A DNA stretch of 64,000 nt from Ideonella_A sp963843805 (lineage in GTDB: Bacteria; Pseudomonadota; Gammaproteobacteria; Burkholderiales; Burkholderiaceae_C): contig CAWJLY010000009.1 of NCBI GenBank assembly GCA_963843805.1, positions 372,001 to 436,000 on the forward strand. Reading direction: 5' to 3'. Numbering within the stretch: the first letter of the stretch is position 1; every line of letters starts with the position of its first letter. Of this stretch, positions 45,713 through 55,412 are shown piece by piece. The position numbers and the translations under genes were made by a program. The notes below the pieces were generated by a model, which ran no database searches, had not been told where the DNA came from, and saw nothing but the letters and a program-made list of their open reading frames with translations.

Positions 45713-45820
45713 GTGCCTCTGCTGTGCAGCCGGACGATTGCGCAGTGCCGGATGTCCCTGCCGCCGCGTCGCCGAAATCGGCTTGGCTAAACTCTGCATT
45801 CCCCGATTCGCTCCCACGCC

Positions 45821-46254
45821 ATGTCCGGTCTGAATCCCAGCTCGAAGAAAAACCCGCCGCAAGCCGACCGCGCTGACGGTGCACCAGCAGTCCAGGATTC
45901 TCGAAGTCGGCTTTTCCGATGGCAGTCGAATTTCGCATCCCGTTCGAGTTGATGCGCATCTATTCGCCGTCGGCCGAAGTGCAGGGGCATGGCCCGGGGC
46001 AGGAGGTGTTGCAGACCGGCAAGCGCGAGGTCGGGCTGGTGTCGCTCGAGCCGGTCGGCAACTATGCCGTGCAGCCCTTGTTCTCTGATGGCCACAACAC
46101 CGGCATCTTTTCCTGGGACTATCTCTATTTTCTCGGCTCGCAGCAGGCCGAGCTGTGGCAGCAGTACGAATCGCGCCTGAATGCCGCTGGCGTCGATCGC
46201 GATGCGCCGATGGCCGGAGCTGCAGCGTCTGCCTGCGGCAGCCACCAGCACTGA
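45821..46254 (+). CDS. DUF971 family protein (two frameshifts)
   Basis: Small protein with a gamma-butyrobetaine hydroxylase-like N-terminal domain, regularly encoded just before ubiE in betaproteobacteria; function unknown. Joined text: L-T-V-H-Q-Q-S-R-I-L-E-V-G-F-S-D-G-S, E-F-R-I-P-F-E-L-M-R-I-Y-S-P, then N-T-G-I-F-S-W-D-Y-L-Y-F-L-G. Extra bases near 45860 and 45928 break it. Corrected length 143 residues, ending C-G-S-H-Q-H. ubiE follows after 18 bases. Confidence 0.8.
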
Positions 46255-46272
46255 AGCCGAGCAGGCGCACCC

Positions 46273-47008
46273 ATGAGCGATACCCATTTCGGTTTCCAGA
46301 CCGTCGACGAGAAGCAGAAGGCTGCGTCGGGTGCGCGGCGTTTTCGATTCGGTGGCGTCGAAATACGACGTCATGAACGATCTGATGTCGATGGGGCTGC
46401 ACCGCGCGTGGAAGGCCTATACGGTTGCAGTCGCCGATGTGCGCGATGGCGACAAGGTGCTCGATCTGGCCGGCGGCACGGGCGACCTGGCGCGCGCCTT
46501 CGCCAGAAAAGGTCGGCAGCCGCGGCATGGTTGTTCACACCGACATCAATGAATCGATGTTGCGACAGGGCCGCCAGCGGCTCGAGGACGAAGGTCTGCT
46601 GCTTGCCAAGCCTGTTGTGTGATGCCGAAACGCTGCCGTTCGCCGATGCCAGCTTCGACCGCGTCACAGTGGCCTTCGGGTTGCGCAACATGACCCACAA
46701 GGACCGCGCGCTGGCCGAGATGGGCCGCGTGTTGAAACCCGGCGGCCGCTTGCTGGTGCTGGAGTTCTCGAAGATCGCGGCAGCCGCTTGAAAAGGTCTA
46801 CGACTGGTATTCGTTTCGCGTTTTGCCGGGTATTGGAAAGCTGGTCGCCGGCGACGCCGACAGCTATCGCTATCTGGCCGAATCGATCCGTGTCCATCCG
46901 GGCCCGGCCGAGCTGAAGGCGATGATGAAAACCGCCGGATTCGGCCATGTCGACGTTCATCCGATGACCGCCGGCGTGGTGGCGCTGCACGTGGGAATCA
47001 AATGTTGA
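46273..47008 (+). CDS. ubiE: ubiquinone/menaquinone C-methyltransferase UbiE (four frameshifts)
   Basis: SAM-dependent C-methylation step of ubiquinone synthesis. N-terminus F-G-F-Q-T-V-D-E-K-Q-K-A, then V-F-D-S-V-A-S-K-Y-D-V-M-N-D-L-M-S-M-G-L-H-R, SAM motif V-L-D-L-A-G-G-T-G-D-L, F-G-L-R-N-M-T, and V-L-K-P-G-G-R-L-L-V-L-E-F-S-K are all clear but in changing frames. Extra bases near 46330, in AAAA at 46506, near 46616 and near 46784. Corrected length 243 residues, normal. An essential gene for ubiquinone-dependent growth, so the breaks are best read as sequence errors. Confidence 0.92.
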
Positions 47009-47508
47009 TGCCGGGGCTGGTGATGCTTGGCAGCCAGGCGGTCGGCTGGTCGGGTTGGCGGCGCTTGTCGCGTCTGCGCTCGATCCGGCGAATGGCCACC
47101 CAGCAGCCGGTCATCGCGTCTGCCCGCCGAACTCGATGCCAGCCACCTGCTGGATGCGGTGCGTCATCAGTTCATCCGCCTGCAGGCGGCCTGGGATGCG
47201 GCCGATCGGTCAACGCTCGGCGCGCTGACCACGCCTCAGATGCTCGACGAAATCTGCGCCCAGTTTCCGCCCGACGGCAGCCCGCCCAACCGCACCGATG
47301 TGCTGACGCTGCAGGCACGGTTGCTCTGCTTCGACGATCTCGAATCGGCTTGGCTTGCGACGATCGAATTCAGCGGCATGATCCGCGAGGCGCCTGATCG
47401 AGACGCGACTCCGTTTCGCGAGTTGTGGCTGCTGACCCGCGAATGCCAGCGAGCCATTCGATCGAATGCGCGCCGTGGCGGCTGGCCCGGCAGCAGGCGC
47501 TGTTTTAG
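47002..47508 (+). CDS. Tim44-like domain protein in the ubi cluster (two frameshifts)
   Basis: The middle part L-P-A-E-L-D-A-S-H-L-L-D-A-V-R-H-Q-F-I then R-L-Q-A-A-W-D-A-A-D, L-T-T-P-Q-M-L-D-E-I and N-R-T-D-V-L-T-L-Q-A-R-L-L resembles the Tim44-like domain proteins found between ubiE and ubiJ in Burkholderiales. An extra base near 47120 and a missing base near 47450 break the frame; corrected, it ends W-R-L-A-R-Q-Q-A-L-F at 47508, 168 residues. The start overlaps the ubiE stop (ATG at 47002 or 47008). Role in ubiquinone synthesis is suggested only by position. Confidence 0.62.
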
Positions 47509-47545
47509 CCTGAGCCAGGTCTGACTGCCCGGCCGCCGGCTGCGG

Positions 47546-49011
47546 TCAATGGCGGCCGTAGGTGTCCTCGTAACGGACGATATCGTCCTCGCCGAGGTAA
47601 CTGCCCGACTGCACCTCGATGATTTCCAGTGGCACTTTGCCGGGATTGGCCAGGCGATGGATCTGGCCGAGCGGGATGTAGGTGCTCTGATTTTCGGTCA
47701 GGATCAGCACCTGATCGCCGTTGGTCACCTCGGCGGTGCCGCTGACGACGATCCAGTGTTCGGCGCGGTGGTGATGTTTCTGCAGGCTCAATGAGGCGCC
47801 GGGCTTGACCATGATTCGCTTGACCTGAAAGCGCGGTCCCGAGTCGATGCTGTCGTACCAGCCCCACGGCCGGTGCACCTGGCGATGCAGCGTGTGTTCG
47901 CTGCGCTTGGCGCTTTGCAACTGGCCGACGATCTGCTTGACCTCCTGGCTGCGGCTGCGGTCGGCAACCAGCACCGCATCGGGGGTCTCGATGACGATCA
48001 CATTGTCCATGCCGACCACGCCGACCAGCCGGCTGGTCGCATGCACCAGCGTATTGCTGCTGGCGCGGATCATCGCATCGCCACTGCTGGCGTTGCCGGC
48101 GAGCGTCCTTCGTCACTGACCTGCCAGACCGCATCCCATGCGCCCAGATCCGACCAGCCGGCATCGAGTGGCACCATGCGGATATCGAACTCGCTCGTTC
48201 CGGGGCATTTTTCCATCACCGCGTAATCGACGGACTCGCTCGGAATTGTCGAAAACTCGGCCTTGCCCGGGCGGATAAAACTGGCATCTGCCGACTTGAC
48301 CGCCCAAGCCCGCTCGCAGGCAGCTGCGATGTCAGGTCGGAAGCGTTGCAGCGCCTGCAACCACACCGAGGCGCGGACCACGAACATGCCGGCGTTCCAG
48401 TAGAAACTGCCGTTGGCCAGATAACGCTCGGCGGTTGCCAGATCGGGTTTCTCGACGAATTGCGCCACCTTGTGGGCCCCGCCTCCGGTATCGTCGGCGC
48501 GGATATAGCCAAAGCCGGTTTCCGGTCGATCCGGTGCGATGCCCAAGATCACGATCTTGTTGTCGGCGGCCACCCGCACCGCCTGTTGCAACGCGGCGGT
48601 GAATGCGGCTTCGTCGGTCACCGTCTGATCGGCCGGGGTGACGACGAGCACCGGATCCTGGCCGCTGTCGATCGCATGCAACGCAGCCATCGTCATCGCA
48701 GGCGCGGTATTGCGTCCGACCGGCTCGAGCAGCAAGGCGGCTCTGGTTGCGCCGCCGCCCAGCGCCAGTTCGCGCAATTGCTCCAGGACCAGAAAGCGGT
48801 GCTCTTCGTTGCCGACCACGCTCGGCGCGGTTACCTCGATGTCGGCGCAGCCCAGCGATGCAAGCCGGCTCGCCGCCTGCTGGAACAGGCTGCGATCACC
48901 GTGCAGCACCAGAAACTGTTTGGGATACATGGCACGTGACAAGGGCCACAGGCGAGTGCCACTGCCGCCGGCAATGATGACGGGGTGGACGAGGATGGGT
49001 TGGTTGGTCAT
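47546..49011 (-). CDS. manC: mannose-1-phosphate guanylyltransferase / mannose-6-phosphate isomerase (one frameshift)
   Basis: Makes GDP-mannose for surface polysaccharide. N-terminal nucleotidyltransferase: I-I-A-G-G-S-G-T-R-L-W-P-L-S-R and F-V-E-K-P-D. C-terminal cupin isomerase: V-H-R-P-W-G-W-Y, H-H-H-R-A-E-H-W and I-P-L-G-Q-I-H-R-L-A-N-P-G. One base is missing near 48100; the join reads G-N-A-S-S-G-D-A-M-I-R. Corrected length 488 residues. Its ATG overlaps the galE stop (TGATG), so galE and manC are translationally coupled. On the opposite strand from the surrounding ubi genes. Confidence 0.92.
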
Positions 49012-50077
49012 CAGGCGGTATCGATTGAAAAAGTGAGCGGGGCCGTGCTTGGTGCGGCGGCAAATCCGTCGGGGTTGCGTTGCTGCCAGCGCCAGCTGTC
49101 GGCGCACATGGTGTCGAGGTCACGCTGCGCCTGCCAGCCCAGCAACTGCCGGGCCTGGCTCGGATCGGCATAACAGGCGTCGATATCACCGGCCCGGCGG
49201 GCGACGATGTCGAAGGGGATCTCGCGGGCGCAGGCGCGGCTCGAATGCGCTGACCATTTCGAGCACGCTGTAGCCGGTTCCGGTGCCCAGATTGACAGTG
49301 AACGATCCCGGCTGGTCGAGCAGCCGGCGCAGCGCGGCGACATGGCCTTCGGCCAGATCGACGACGTGGATATAGTCGCGCACCCCGGTGCCATCGACGG
49401 TGTCGTAGTCGCCGCCGAAAATCTGCAGCCGCGCGCGTTTGCCGACCGCAACCTGGGCGATGTAGGGCATCAGGTTGTTCGGAATGCCGCGCGGGTCTTC
49501 ACCGATCAATCCGCTCTCGTGGGCGCCGACCGGATTGAAATAACGCAGCAAGCGCGATGCGCCAATCCGCATCGCTGCGCTGCAGATCGCGCAAGATGTC
49601 TTCGCTCATCAGCTTGGTTGCCCCGTAAGGACTGGTCGTCGACAGGGTCGCGTCTTCGCTGATCGGCAGCCGCTGCGGCTTGCCATAAACCGTCGCACTG
49701 GAACTGAAGACCAGCGCCTTGGCGCGTGCGTGCATCAGGCCCTGGCAAAGGCTGAACAGCCCGCCGAGGTTGTTGGCGTAATAGTCGAGTGGCCGGCTCA
49801 CACTTTCGCCGACCGCCTTGAATGCCGCGAAATGAATCGCCGCACCAACGTGGTGACGCTCGATCACCGCTGCCAACTGCGCTCGATCACAGACATCGAC
49901 CTGCTCGAATCGTGGTGTCTGCCCGCTCAACTGGCGCAACCGTTGCAGCACCTCGGGTGAACTGTTCGAGAAATTGTCGAGCCCGACCACCTCGAACCCG
50001 GCCTGCAGCAAGGCCAGCCAGGTGTGCGAGCCGATATAGCCGGTGGCACCGGTGAGCAAGATCGTGGACGGGATCAT
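49011..50077 (-). CDS. galE: UDP-glucose 4-epimerase (two frameshifts)
   Basis: Interconverts UDP-glucose and UDP-galactose with bound NAD. NAD motif L-L-T-G-A-T-G-Y-I-G-S-H-T, S-S-S-A-T-V-Y-G, catalytic Y-x3-K in S-P-Y-G-A-T-K, L-R-Y-F-N-P-V-G-A-H, and R-D-Y-I-H-V-V-D-L-A-E-G-H. Extra bases near 49552 and 49243 break the frame. Corrected length 354 residues. Start at 50077 gives M-I-P-S-T-I-L-L-T-G; 89 bases separate it from divergent ubiJ. Confidence 0.92.
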
Positions 50078-50166
50078 CGGTAGCGATTGTGCCAAAGCAG
50101 ATCGGTTCGAAGCCATGCCGGGGACATCGGCTGCAAAATCAATTGCCTGGATGTCAGAATCGCGGC

Positions 50167-50706
50167 ATGCTCAATACCCTGAAGGCGCTGGCTGCGCCCG
50201 CAATCATGCAGCGCCTCACGCTGCTGCTCAACCACGTGCTGGCGTCCGAATCGGCGGCAAGCTATCGGCTGAAAACTCATCAGGGCCGGCGCATCGTCGT
50301 TCACCTCGACCGCTGGCCGATGCTGCTGCCACCGGTGCCGCCGCTGGCATTCAGCGTGACACCCGCCGGTCTGCTCGAATGGACCGACACGCCGGAGTTG
50401 CAAGCCGGGCCGGGCGACCTGCAGGTGACAATCGATGCGTCGAACCCGGCGCTGATGATGTTCAAGGGGATGACTGGCGAGCGGCCGCAGATCGACATCG
50501 CCGGCGACGCCGCGTTTGCCGCTGATGTGAACTGGCTGATCGAGAACCTGCGCTGGGAGATCCAGGACGACCTGGCGCGGCTGGTCGGCAATGCGCCGGC
50601 GCGCGAGTTGTCGCGTTTCGGTGGATTTTTTGCGGCCGCATTTCGCAACGCCGTTCAGCGCGTCAGCCGGATGGCCCCGGGATCGTCGGAGCCGCCGGCC
50701 CGATGA
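50167..50706 (+). CDS. ubiJ: ubiquinone biosynthesis accessory factor UbiJ (SCP2 domain)
   Basis: Lipid-binding SCP2-type protein that works with UbiK and the Ubi complex in aerobic ubiquinone synthesis. 179 residues from M-L-N-T-L-K-A-L. SCP2-like text: F-S-V-T-P-A-G-L-L-E-W and V-T-I-D-A-S-N-P-A-L-M-M, then the UbiJ feature W-E-I-Q-D-D-L-A-R-L-V-G-N-A-P-A. Its stop overlaps the ubiB ATG (ATGA). Confidence 0.85.
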   Translation: MLNTLKALAAPAIMQRLTLLLNHVLASESAASYRLKTHQGRRIVVHLDRWPMLLPPVPPLAFSVTPAGLLEWTDTPELQAGPGDLQVTIDASNPALMMFKGMTGERPQIDIAGDAAFAADVNWLIENLRWEIQDDLARLVGNAPARELSRFGGFFAAAFRNAVQRVSRMAPGSSEPPAR

Positions 50707-52245
50707 GGCACCTCGCTCGCCTGCTCATCATCGTCTTCACGGTCTTCCGGTTATGGTCTGGACGAGCTGGCGCTATCGAACATCCGCAAACCATGGATGC
50801 GCGGGCTGATTCGCGTCATCACCGTTGGCCGCCGCCTCGAGGCCCCGCGCGGCATCCGGCTGCGCCTGGCGCTCGAGAAGCTGGGGCCGATCTTCGTCAA
50901 GTTCGGTCAGGTGCTGTCGACCCGGCGTGATTTGATTCCGGCCGATGTTGCCGATGAACTCGCGCGCCTGCAGGACAACGTTCCGCCGTTTCCTGCTGCT
51001 CAGGCGCGAGTGCTGATCGAAAAGGCGTTTGGCAAGCCGATCGAGGAGGTTTTTGCCAGTTTCGAGGCCGAGGCTGTGGCCAGTGCCTCGATTGCCCAGG
51101 TTCATTTCGCGACCTTGCAGGATGGCCGCGAGGTCGCCGTCAAGGTGTTGCGGCCGGGCATGTTGGCGGTGATCGATGACGACTTGTCGCTGATGCGAAC
51201 GCTGGCGCGCTGGGTCGAGCGGCTGTCGGCCGATGGCAAGCGGCTGAAACCGCGCGAAGTGGTGGCCGAGTTCGACAACTATCTTCATGACGAGCTCGAT
51301 CTGGTTCGCGAAGCCGCCAACGCCGCTCAGCTGCGCCGCAACATGGCCGAGCTGCGACTGGTGATGGTGCCCGAGATGCACTGGGATTTGTGCACCCAGG
51401 GCGTGATCGTGATGGAGCGGATGACCGGGGTGCCGATCAGCCAGATCCAGCGCTTGCGAGACGCCGGCGTCGACATCCCGAAGCTGGCTCGTGATGGCGT
51501 GACGATCTTTTTCACCCAGGTGTTTCGCGATGGCTTTTTTCATGCCGACATGCATCCGGGCAATATCCAGGTCAGCCTCGCACCGGATACCTTCGGCCGC
51601 TATATCGCGCTCGATTTCGGCATCGTCGGCACCCTGACCGAATTCGACAAGGACTATCTGGCGCAGAATTTCATCGCCTTTTTCAGACGCGACTACAAAC
51701 GGGTCGCCGAGTTGCACATCGAAAGCGGCTGGGTGCCGCCGGAAACCCGCGTCGAGTCGCTCGAAGGGGCGATCCGCGCCGTCTGCGAGCCACAGTTCGA
51801 CCGGCCATTGAAGGATATTTCGCTGGGTCAGGTGCTGTTGCGCCTGTTCCAGACGTCGCGCCGCTTCAATGTCGAGATCCAGCCGCAACTTGTCCTGTTG
51901 CAGAAGACGCTGCTCAATATCGAAGGCCTGGGCCGCCAGCTCGATCCCGAGCTTGATCTGTGGGTCACCGCCAGGCCGTTTCTCGAGCGCTGGATGGAGG
52001 ATCAGGTCGGCTGGGCGGGTTTGGTCAACCGGCTGAAGAACGAGGCACCACGGTACGTCCAACTGTTGCCTGAACTGCCGCGGCTGCTCCATCAGCGGCT
52101 GCAGCCAAGGCTGGGCATCGAGGCCAAGCTGCTCGCGGCCTTGCTCGACGATCGCCGCCGCAGCCGGCGAATGTGGCAGCAGATCGGCGCACTCCTGGTC
52201 GGCTTCGTGGGCGGTGCTGCGTTGGTATTCGTGATGTTTCACTGA
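50703..52245 (+). CDS. ubiB: ubiquinone biosynthesis kinase-like protein UbiB (one frameshift)
   Basis: ABC1/ADCK family protein-kinase-like ATPase needed for ubiquinone synthesis. The KxGQ motif lies in K-L-G-P-I-F-V-K-F-G-Q-V-L-S-T-R-R-D-L. Also seen: A-S-I-A-Q-V-H, E-L-D-L-V-R-E-A-A-N, F-F-H-A-D-M-H-P-G-N and A-L-D-F-G-I-V-G. The C-terminus has a membrane helix, L-L-V-G-F-V-G-G-A-A-L-V-F. One extra G near 50750 breaks the frame; the join reads V-F-R-Y-G-L-D-E-L. Corrected length 513 residues. Confidence 0.94.
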
Positions 52246-52288
52246 GCGGGTCTGGACGTCCAGCTGACCAGATCGGAACAACTCGGAA

Positions 52289-52294
52289 TAGAAT
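52289..52294 (+). promoter_or_regulatory. candidate -10 box upstream of fmdB-type gene
   Basis: TAGAAT 73 bases before the ATG at 52368, same hexamer as before petA and the tRNA. No clear -35. Confidence 0.25.
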
Positions 52295-52367
52295 CGAAGG
52301 TTTCGATTTTTCCGGCGGTCGCGTCAGATTCATCTGGCGTTCCCGCCATAGCCCGAGAAAGTTTCCG

Positions 52368-52802
52368 ATGCCGATCTACGCTTACCGCTGCGAGGCCTGC
52401 GGTCACGCGAAAGACGCGCTGCAAAAAGTCTCCGATCCGCCACTGCATACCTGTCCGGCCTGTGGCGCGGAGGCGTTCGTCAAACAAGTCACCGCGGCCG
52501 GTTTCCAGCTGAAAGGCTCGGGCTGGTACGTCACCGATTTTCGCGGTGGCGATGCGGGCAAGAAGAAGGCCGAGCTGGGTGATGCCGAGCCGGCAGCGGC
52601 GGATAAATCCGACAAGGTCGACAAGTCCGAGGCGGCGGCCAAGCCGTCCGCCGACGACACCCGGAAGGCGCCGGTCGACAAGCCTGTCGCGCCGGCTCCG
52701 GCCGCTGACAAGTCTGCTCCAGCGCCTTCGCCTGCTGCTGCTCCGGCAAGCAGCGCTGCGCCCGCGGCACCGGCGGCCGCGCCGCCGCCGGCCAAACGCT
52801 GA
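52368..52802 (+). CDS. FmdB-type zinc ribbon protein with long A/P/K tail
   Basis: 144 residues. The N-terminal zinc ribbon is C-E-A-C-G ... C-P-A-C-G, followed by G-F-Q-L-K-G-S-G-W-Y-V-T-D-F as in the FmdB family. From about residue 65 onward the protein is a low-complexity tail rich in Ala, Pro, Lys and Asp, longer than the conserved domain itself. FmdB proteins usually sit before DUF502 and aspS in betaproteobacteria, as here. Function unknown; regulatory or translation-linked roles have been proposed for the family. Confidence 0.85.
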   Translation: MPIYAYRCEACGHAKDALQKVSDPPLHTCPACGAEAFVKQVTAAGFQLKGSGWYVTDFRGGDAGKKKAELGDAEPAAADKSDKVDKSEAAAKPSADDTRKAPVDKPVAPAPAADKSAPAPSPAAAPASSAAPAAPAAAPPPAKR

Positions 52803-52829
52803 GCGCAGCGGAACGCGCCGGTTGCCGCC

Positions 52830-53492
52830 GTGAAGAAGTACCTGATCGCCGGATTGCTGGTCTGGTTGCCGCTGGCTGTCACGATCTGGGTCTTGCACGC
52901 GGCGCTGGGTCTGCTCGACGGCGTGTTCGGCTTCTTGCTGAGCACCTCGCAGGCGATGCTCCCTGCAGCAGCGCGCCCGCCACTGGAGTCGCTGCGTTCG
53001 ATTCCCGGCCTGGGCGTGCTGGTCATGCTTGCCGGCTTGCTGCTGACCGGTGTCTTCGCGACCAATTTCATCGGCCAATGGTCGTTGCGCAAAGGTGCCT
53101 GGGCGCTGCGCCGGATCCCGATCGTCAAATCGATCTACAGTTCGGTGAAACAGGTATCGGATACGCTTTTCTCGAGCAGTGGCAATGCCTTTCGCGAAGC
53201 GGTGCTGGTTCAGTATCCGCGGCAGGGCTCGTGGACGATCGCCTTCGTCACTGGCCGGCCCGGTGGCGAGACTGCCCAATATCTGCACGATGACTACCTC
53301 AGCCTGTATGTGCCGACCACACCGAACCCGACCTCCGGTTTTTTTCTGATGGTTCGCCGGGTCGATGTGATCGAACTCGAAATGAGCGTCGATGAGGCGT
53401 TGAAATACATCATCTCGATGGGCGTGGTGTCACCACCGCCCGGACCGATCAATGCGCCACCGGCATTGGCGCCAGAGATGGTCCGAAATTGA
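52830..53492 (+). CDS. DUF502 family membrane protein
   Basis: 220 residues from a GTG at 52830 (K-K-Y-L-I-A-G-L-L-V-W-L-P). Two N-terminal membrane helices (Y-L-I-A-G-L-L-V-W-L-P-L-A-V-T and G-L-G-V-L-V-M-L-A-G-L-L-L-T-G-V) are followed by a soluble domain with the family text P-I-V-K-S-I-Y-S-S-V-K-Q-V and T-P-N-P-T-S-G-F-F-L-M-V. Function unknown. Usual neighbour of aspS. Confidence 0.88.
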   Translation: MKKYLIAGLLVWLPLAVTIWVLHAALGLLDGVFGFLLSTSQAMLPAAARPPLESLRSIPGLGVLVMLAGLLLTGVFATNFIGQWSLRKGAWALRRIPIVKSIYSSVKQVSDTLFSSSGNAFREAVLVQYPRQGSWTIAFVTGRPGGETAQYLHDDYLSLYVPTTPNPTSGFFLMVRRVDVIELEMSVDEALKYIISMGVVSPPPGPINAPPALAPEMVRN

Positions 53493-53615
53493 AGCGGCCG
53501 GGCACGCGGCAGGTGCCGGGCTTCAGGGTCGATCATCGATCCTTGCGCCATCCGCGGCGGCCCTTGCGTGATCCGCATCCGCACCGCCCGGCGAAATCGA
53601 ATCTGGAGTGAAAAC

Positions 53616-55409
53616 ATGAGAACGACTTATTGCGGGCTTGTCAGCGAAACGCTGATGGGACAAACCATCACGCTGATGGGCTGGGCCCATCGTCGGCGCG
53701 ACCATGGCGGCGTGATCTTCATCGACCTGCGCGACCGTGAAGGGCTGGTCCAGGTGGTCTGCGACCCCGATCGCGCTGACATGTTCGCGATTGCCGAAGA
53801 TGTGCGCAACGAGTTCTGCCTGAAGATCGTCGGCAAGGTCCGCTCGCGGCCCACCGGCACCGACAACGCCAACCTGACCAGCGGCAGAGTCGAGGTCTTG
53901 TGTCACGAACTCGAGGTGTTGAACCCGAGTGTCACGCCGCCGTTCCAGCTCGACGACGACAACCTGTCGGAGACGACGCGGTTGACCCACCGCGTGCTCG
54001 ATCTGCGCCGCCCGGCGATGCAGAAAAACCTGAAGCTGCGTTATCGGGTCGCGATGGAGGTGCGCAAATTTCTCGATGAGCGCGGCTTCATCGATATCGA
54101 GACACCGATGCTGACCAAAAGCACGCCCGAGGGTGCACGCGACTATCTGGTGCCCAGCCGGGTCAACGAAGGCCAGTTTTTTGCGTTGCCGCAAAGCCCG
54201 CAATTGTTCAAGCAGTTGCTGATGGTGGCCGGATTTGACCGCTATTACCAGATCACCAAGTGTTTTCGCGATGAGGATTTGCGCGCTGATCGTCAGCCCG
54301 AATTCACGCAGATCGACATCGAGACCTCGTTTCTGACCGAGGACGAGATTCGCAGCATGTTCGAGGACATGATTCGCAAGGTCTTCAAGACGACGATCGG
54401 GGTCGACTTGCCGGCCTTTCCGGTGATGAAGTACGAAGAGGCGATGCACCGCTTCGGCTCGGACAAACCTGATCTTCGCGTCAAGCTCGAATTCACTGAA
54501 CTGACCGATGTGATGGTCGATGTCGACTTCAAGGTGTTCAGTGCACCGGCGTCGGCCAAGGGCGGGCGGGTCGCCGCCCTGCGCATTCCGAAAGGGGGCG
54601 AGTTGAGCCGGGGCGACATCGACGCCTACACCGAATTCGTCAAGATCTACGGCGCCAAGGGGCTGGCCTGGATCAAGGTCAACGACCTGGAGAAGGGGCG
54701 CGAGGGCCTGCAGAGCCCGATCGTCAAGAACCTGCACGACCGGGCGGTGACGCAAATCCTGCAACGCACCGGCGCGGCATCAGGTGACCTGATCTTTTTT
54801 GCCGCCGACCAATCCAAGGTGGTCGACGATGCCCTGGGTGCGCTGCGGGTGAAGATCGGCCACAGCGAATTCGGTCGCAGCAACGGCTTGTTCGACGATG
54901 TCTGGGCGCCGCTGTGGGTGATCGACTTTCCGATGTTCGAATACGACAAGGAAGGTGAGCGCTGGAATGCGGTCCACCATCCCTTCACCGCGCCGAAAGA
55001 TGGCCACGAGGATCTGATGGACACCGACCCCGGAGCCTGCATCTCGAAGGCCTACGACATGGTGCTCAATGGCTGGGAACTCGGCGGCGGATCGGTTCGT
55101 ATCCACCGCGCCGAAGTGCAGAGCAAGGTTTTCACTGCGCTGAAGATCGGGCCCGAGGAAGCGCAACTCAAATTCGGCTTTCTGCTCGATGCCCTGCAAT
55201 ATGGCGCGCCGCCACATGGCGGATTGGCGTTCGGGCTCGATCGGATCGTCACGATGATGGCCAAGGCCGAAAGCATCCGCGATGTGATCGCCTTTCCGAA
55301 GACGCAGCGTGCCCAGTGCCTGCTCACCCACGCGCCGAGCGCCGTCGACGAGAAACAACTGCGCGAGCTGCACATCCGCTTGCGCAATCCGGTCGCTGCG
55401 CAGGGTTGA
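53616..55409 (+). CDS. aspS: aspartyl-tRNA synthetase
   Basis: Class II synthetase, 597 residues, unbroken. OB-fold anticodon domain W-A-H-R-R-R-D-H-G-G-V-I-F-I-D-L-R-D; motif 2 F-R-D-E-D-L-R-A-D-R-Q-P-E-F-T-Q; motif 3 G-L-A-F-G-L-D-R; bacterial GAD insert. Start M-R-T-T-Y-C-G at 53616. Many betaproteobacterial AspRS enzymes also charge tRNA-Asn; the sequence alone does not settle this here. nudB starts four bases after the stop. Confidence 0.97.
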   Translation: MRTTYCGLVSETLMGQTITLMGWAHRRRDHGGVIFIDLRDREGLVQVVCDPDRADMFAIAEDVRNEFCLKIVGKVRSRPTGTDNANLTSGRVEVLCHELEVLNPSVTPPFQLDDDNLSETTRLTHRVLDLRRPAMQKNLKLRYRVAMEVRKFLDERGFIDIETPMLTKSTPEGARDYLVPSRVNEGQFFALPQSPQLFKQLLMVAGFDRYYQITKCFRDEDLRADRQPEFTQIDIETSFLTEDEIRSMFEDMIRKVFKTTIGVDLPAFPVMKYEEAMHRFGSDKPDLRVKLEFTELTDVMVDVDFKVFSAPASAKGGRVAALRIPKGGELSRGDIDAYTEFVKIYGAKGLAWIKVNDLEKGREGLQSPIVKNLHDRAVTQILQRTGAASGDLIFFAADQSKVVDDALGALRVKIGHSEFGRSNGLFDDVWAPLWVIDFPMFEYDKEGERWNAVHHPFTAPKDGHEDLMDTDPGACISKAYDMVLNGWELGGGSVRIHRAEVQSKVFTALKIGPEEAQLKFGFLLDALQYGAPPHGGLAFGLDRIVTMMAKAESIRDVIAFPKTQRAQCLLTHAPSAVDEKQLRELHIRLRNPVAAQG

Positions 55410-55412
55410 TGG

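Noticed and set aside
44066..47008. pgm and ubiE as decaying pseudogenes
   Set aside because: All active-site motifs are intact, no in-frame stops remain after removing the extra bases, and lengths are normal. Sequence error fits better.
20161..50751. Programmed frameshifting as the cause of the many frame breaks
   Set aside because: The sites share no slippery heptamer or downstream structure, occur several times per gene and at different places in each family, and would be unprecedented for ubiE, galE or pgm.
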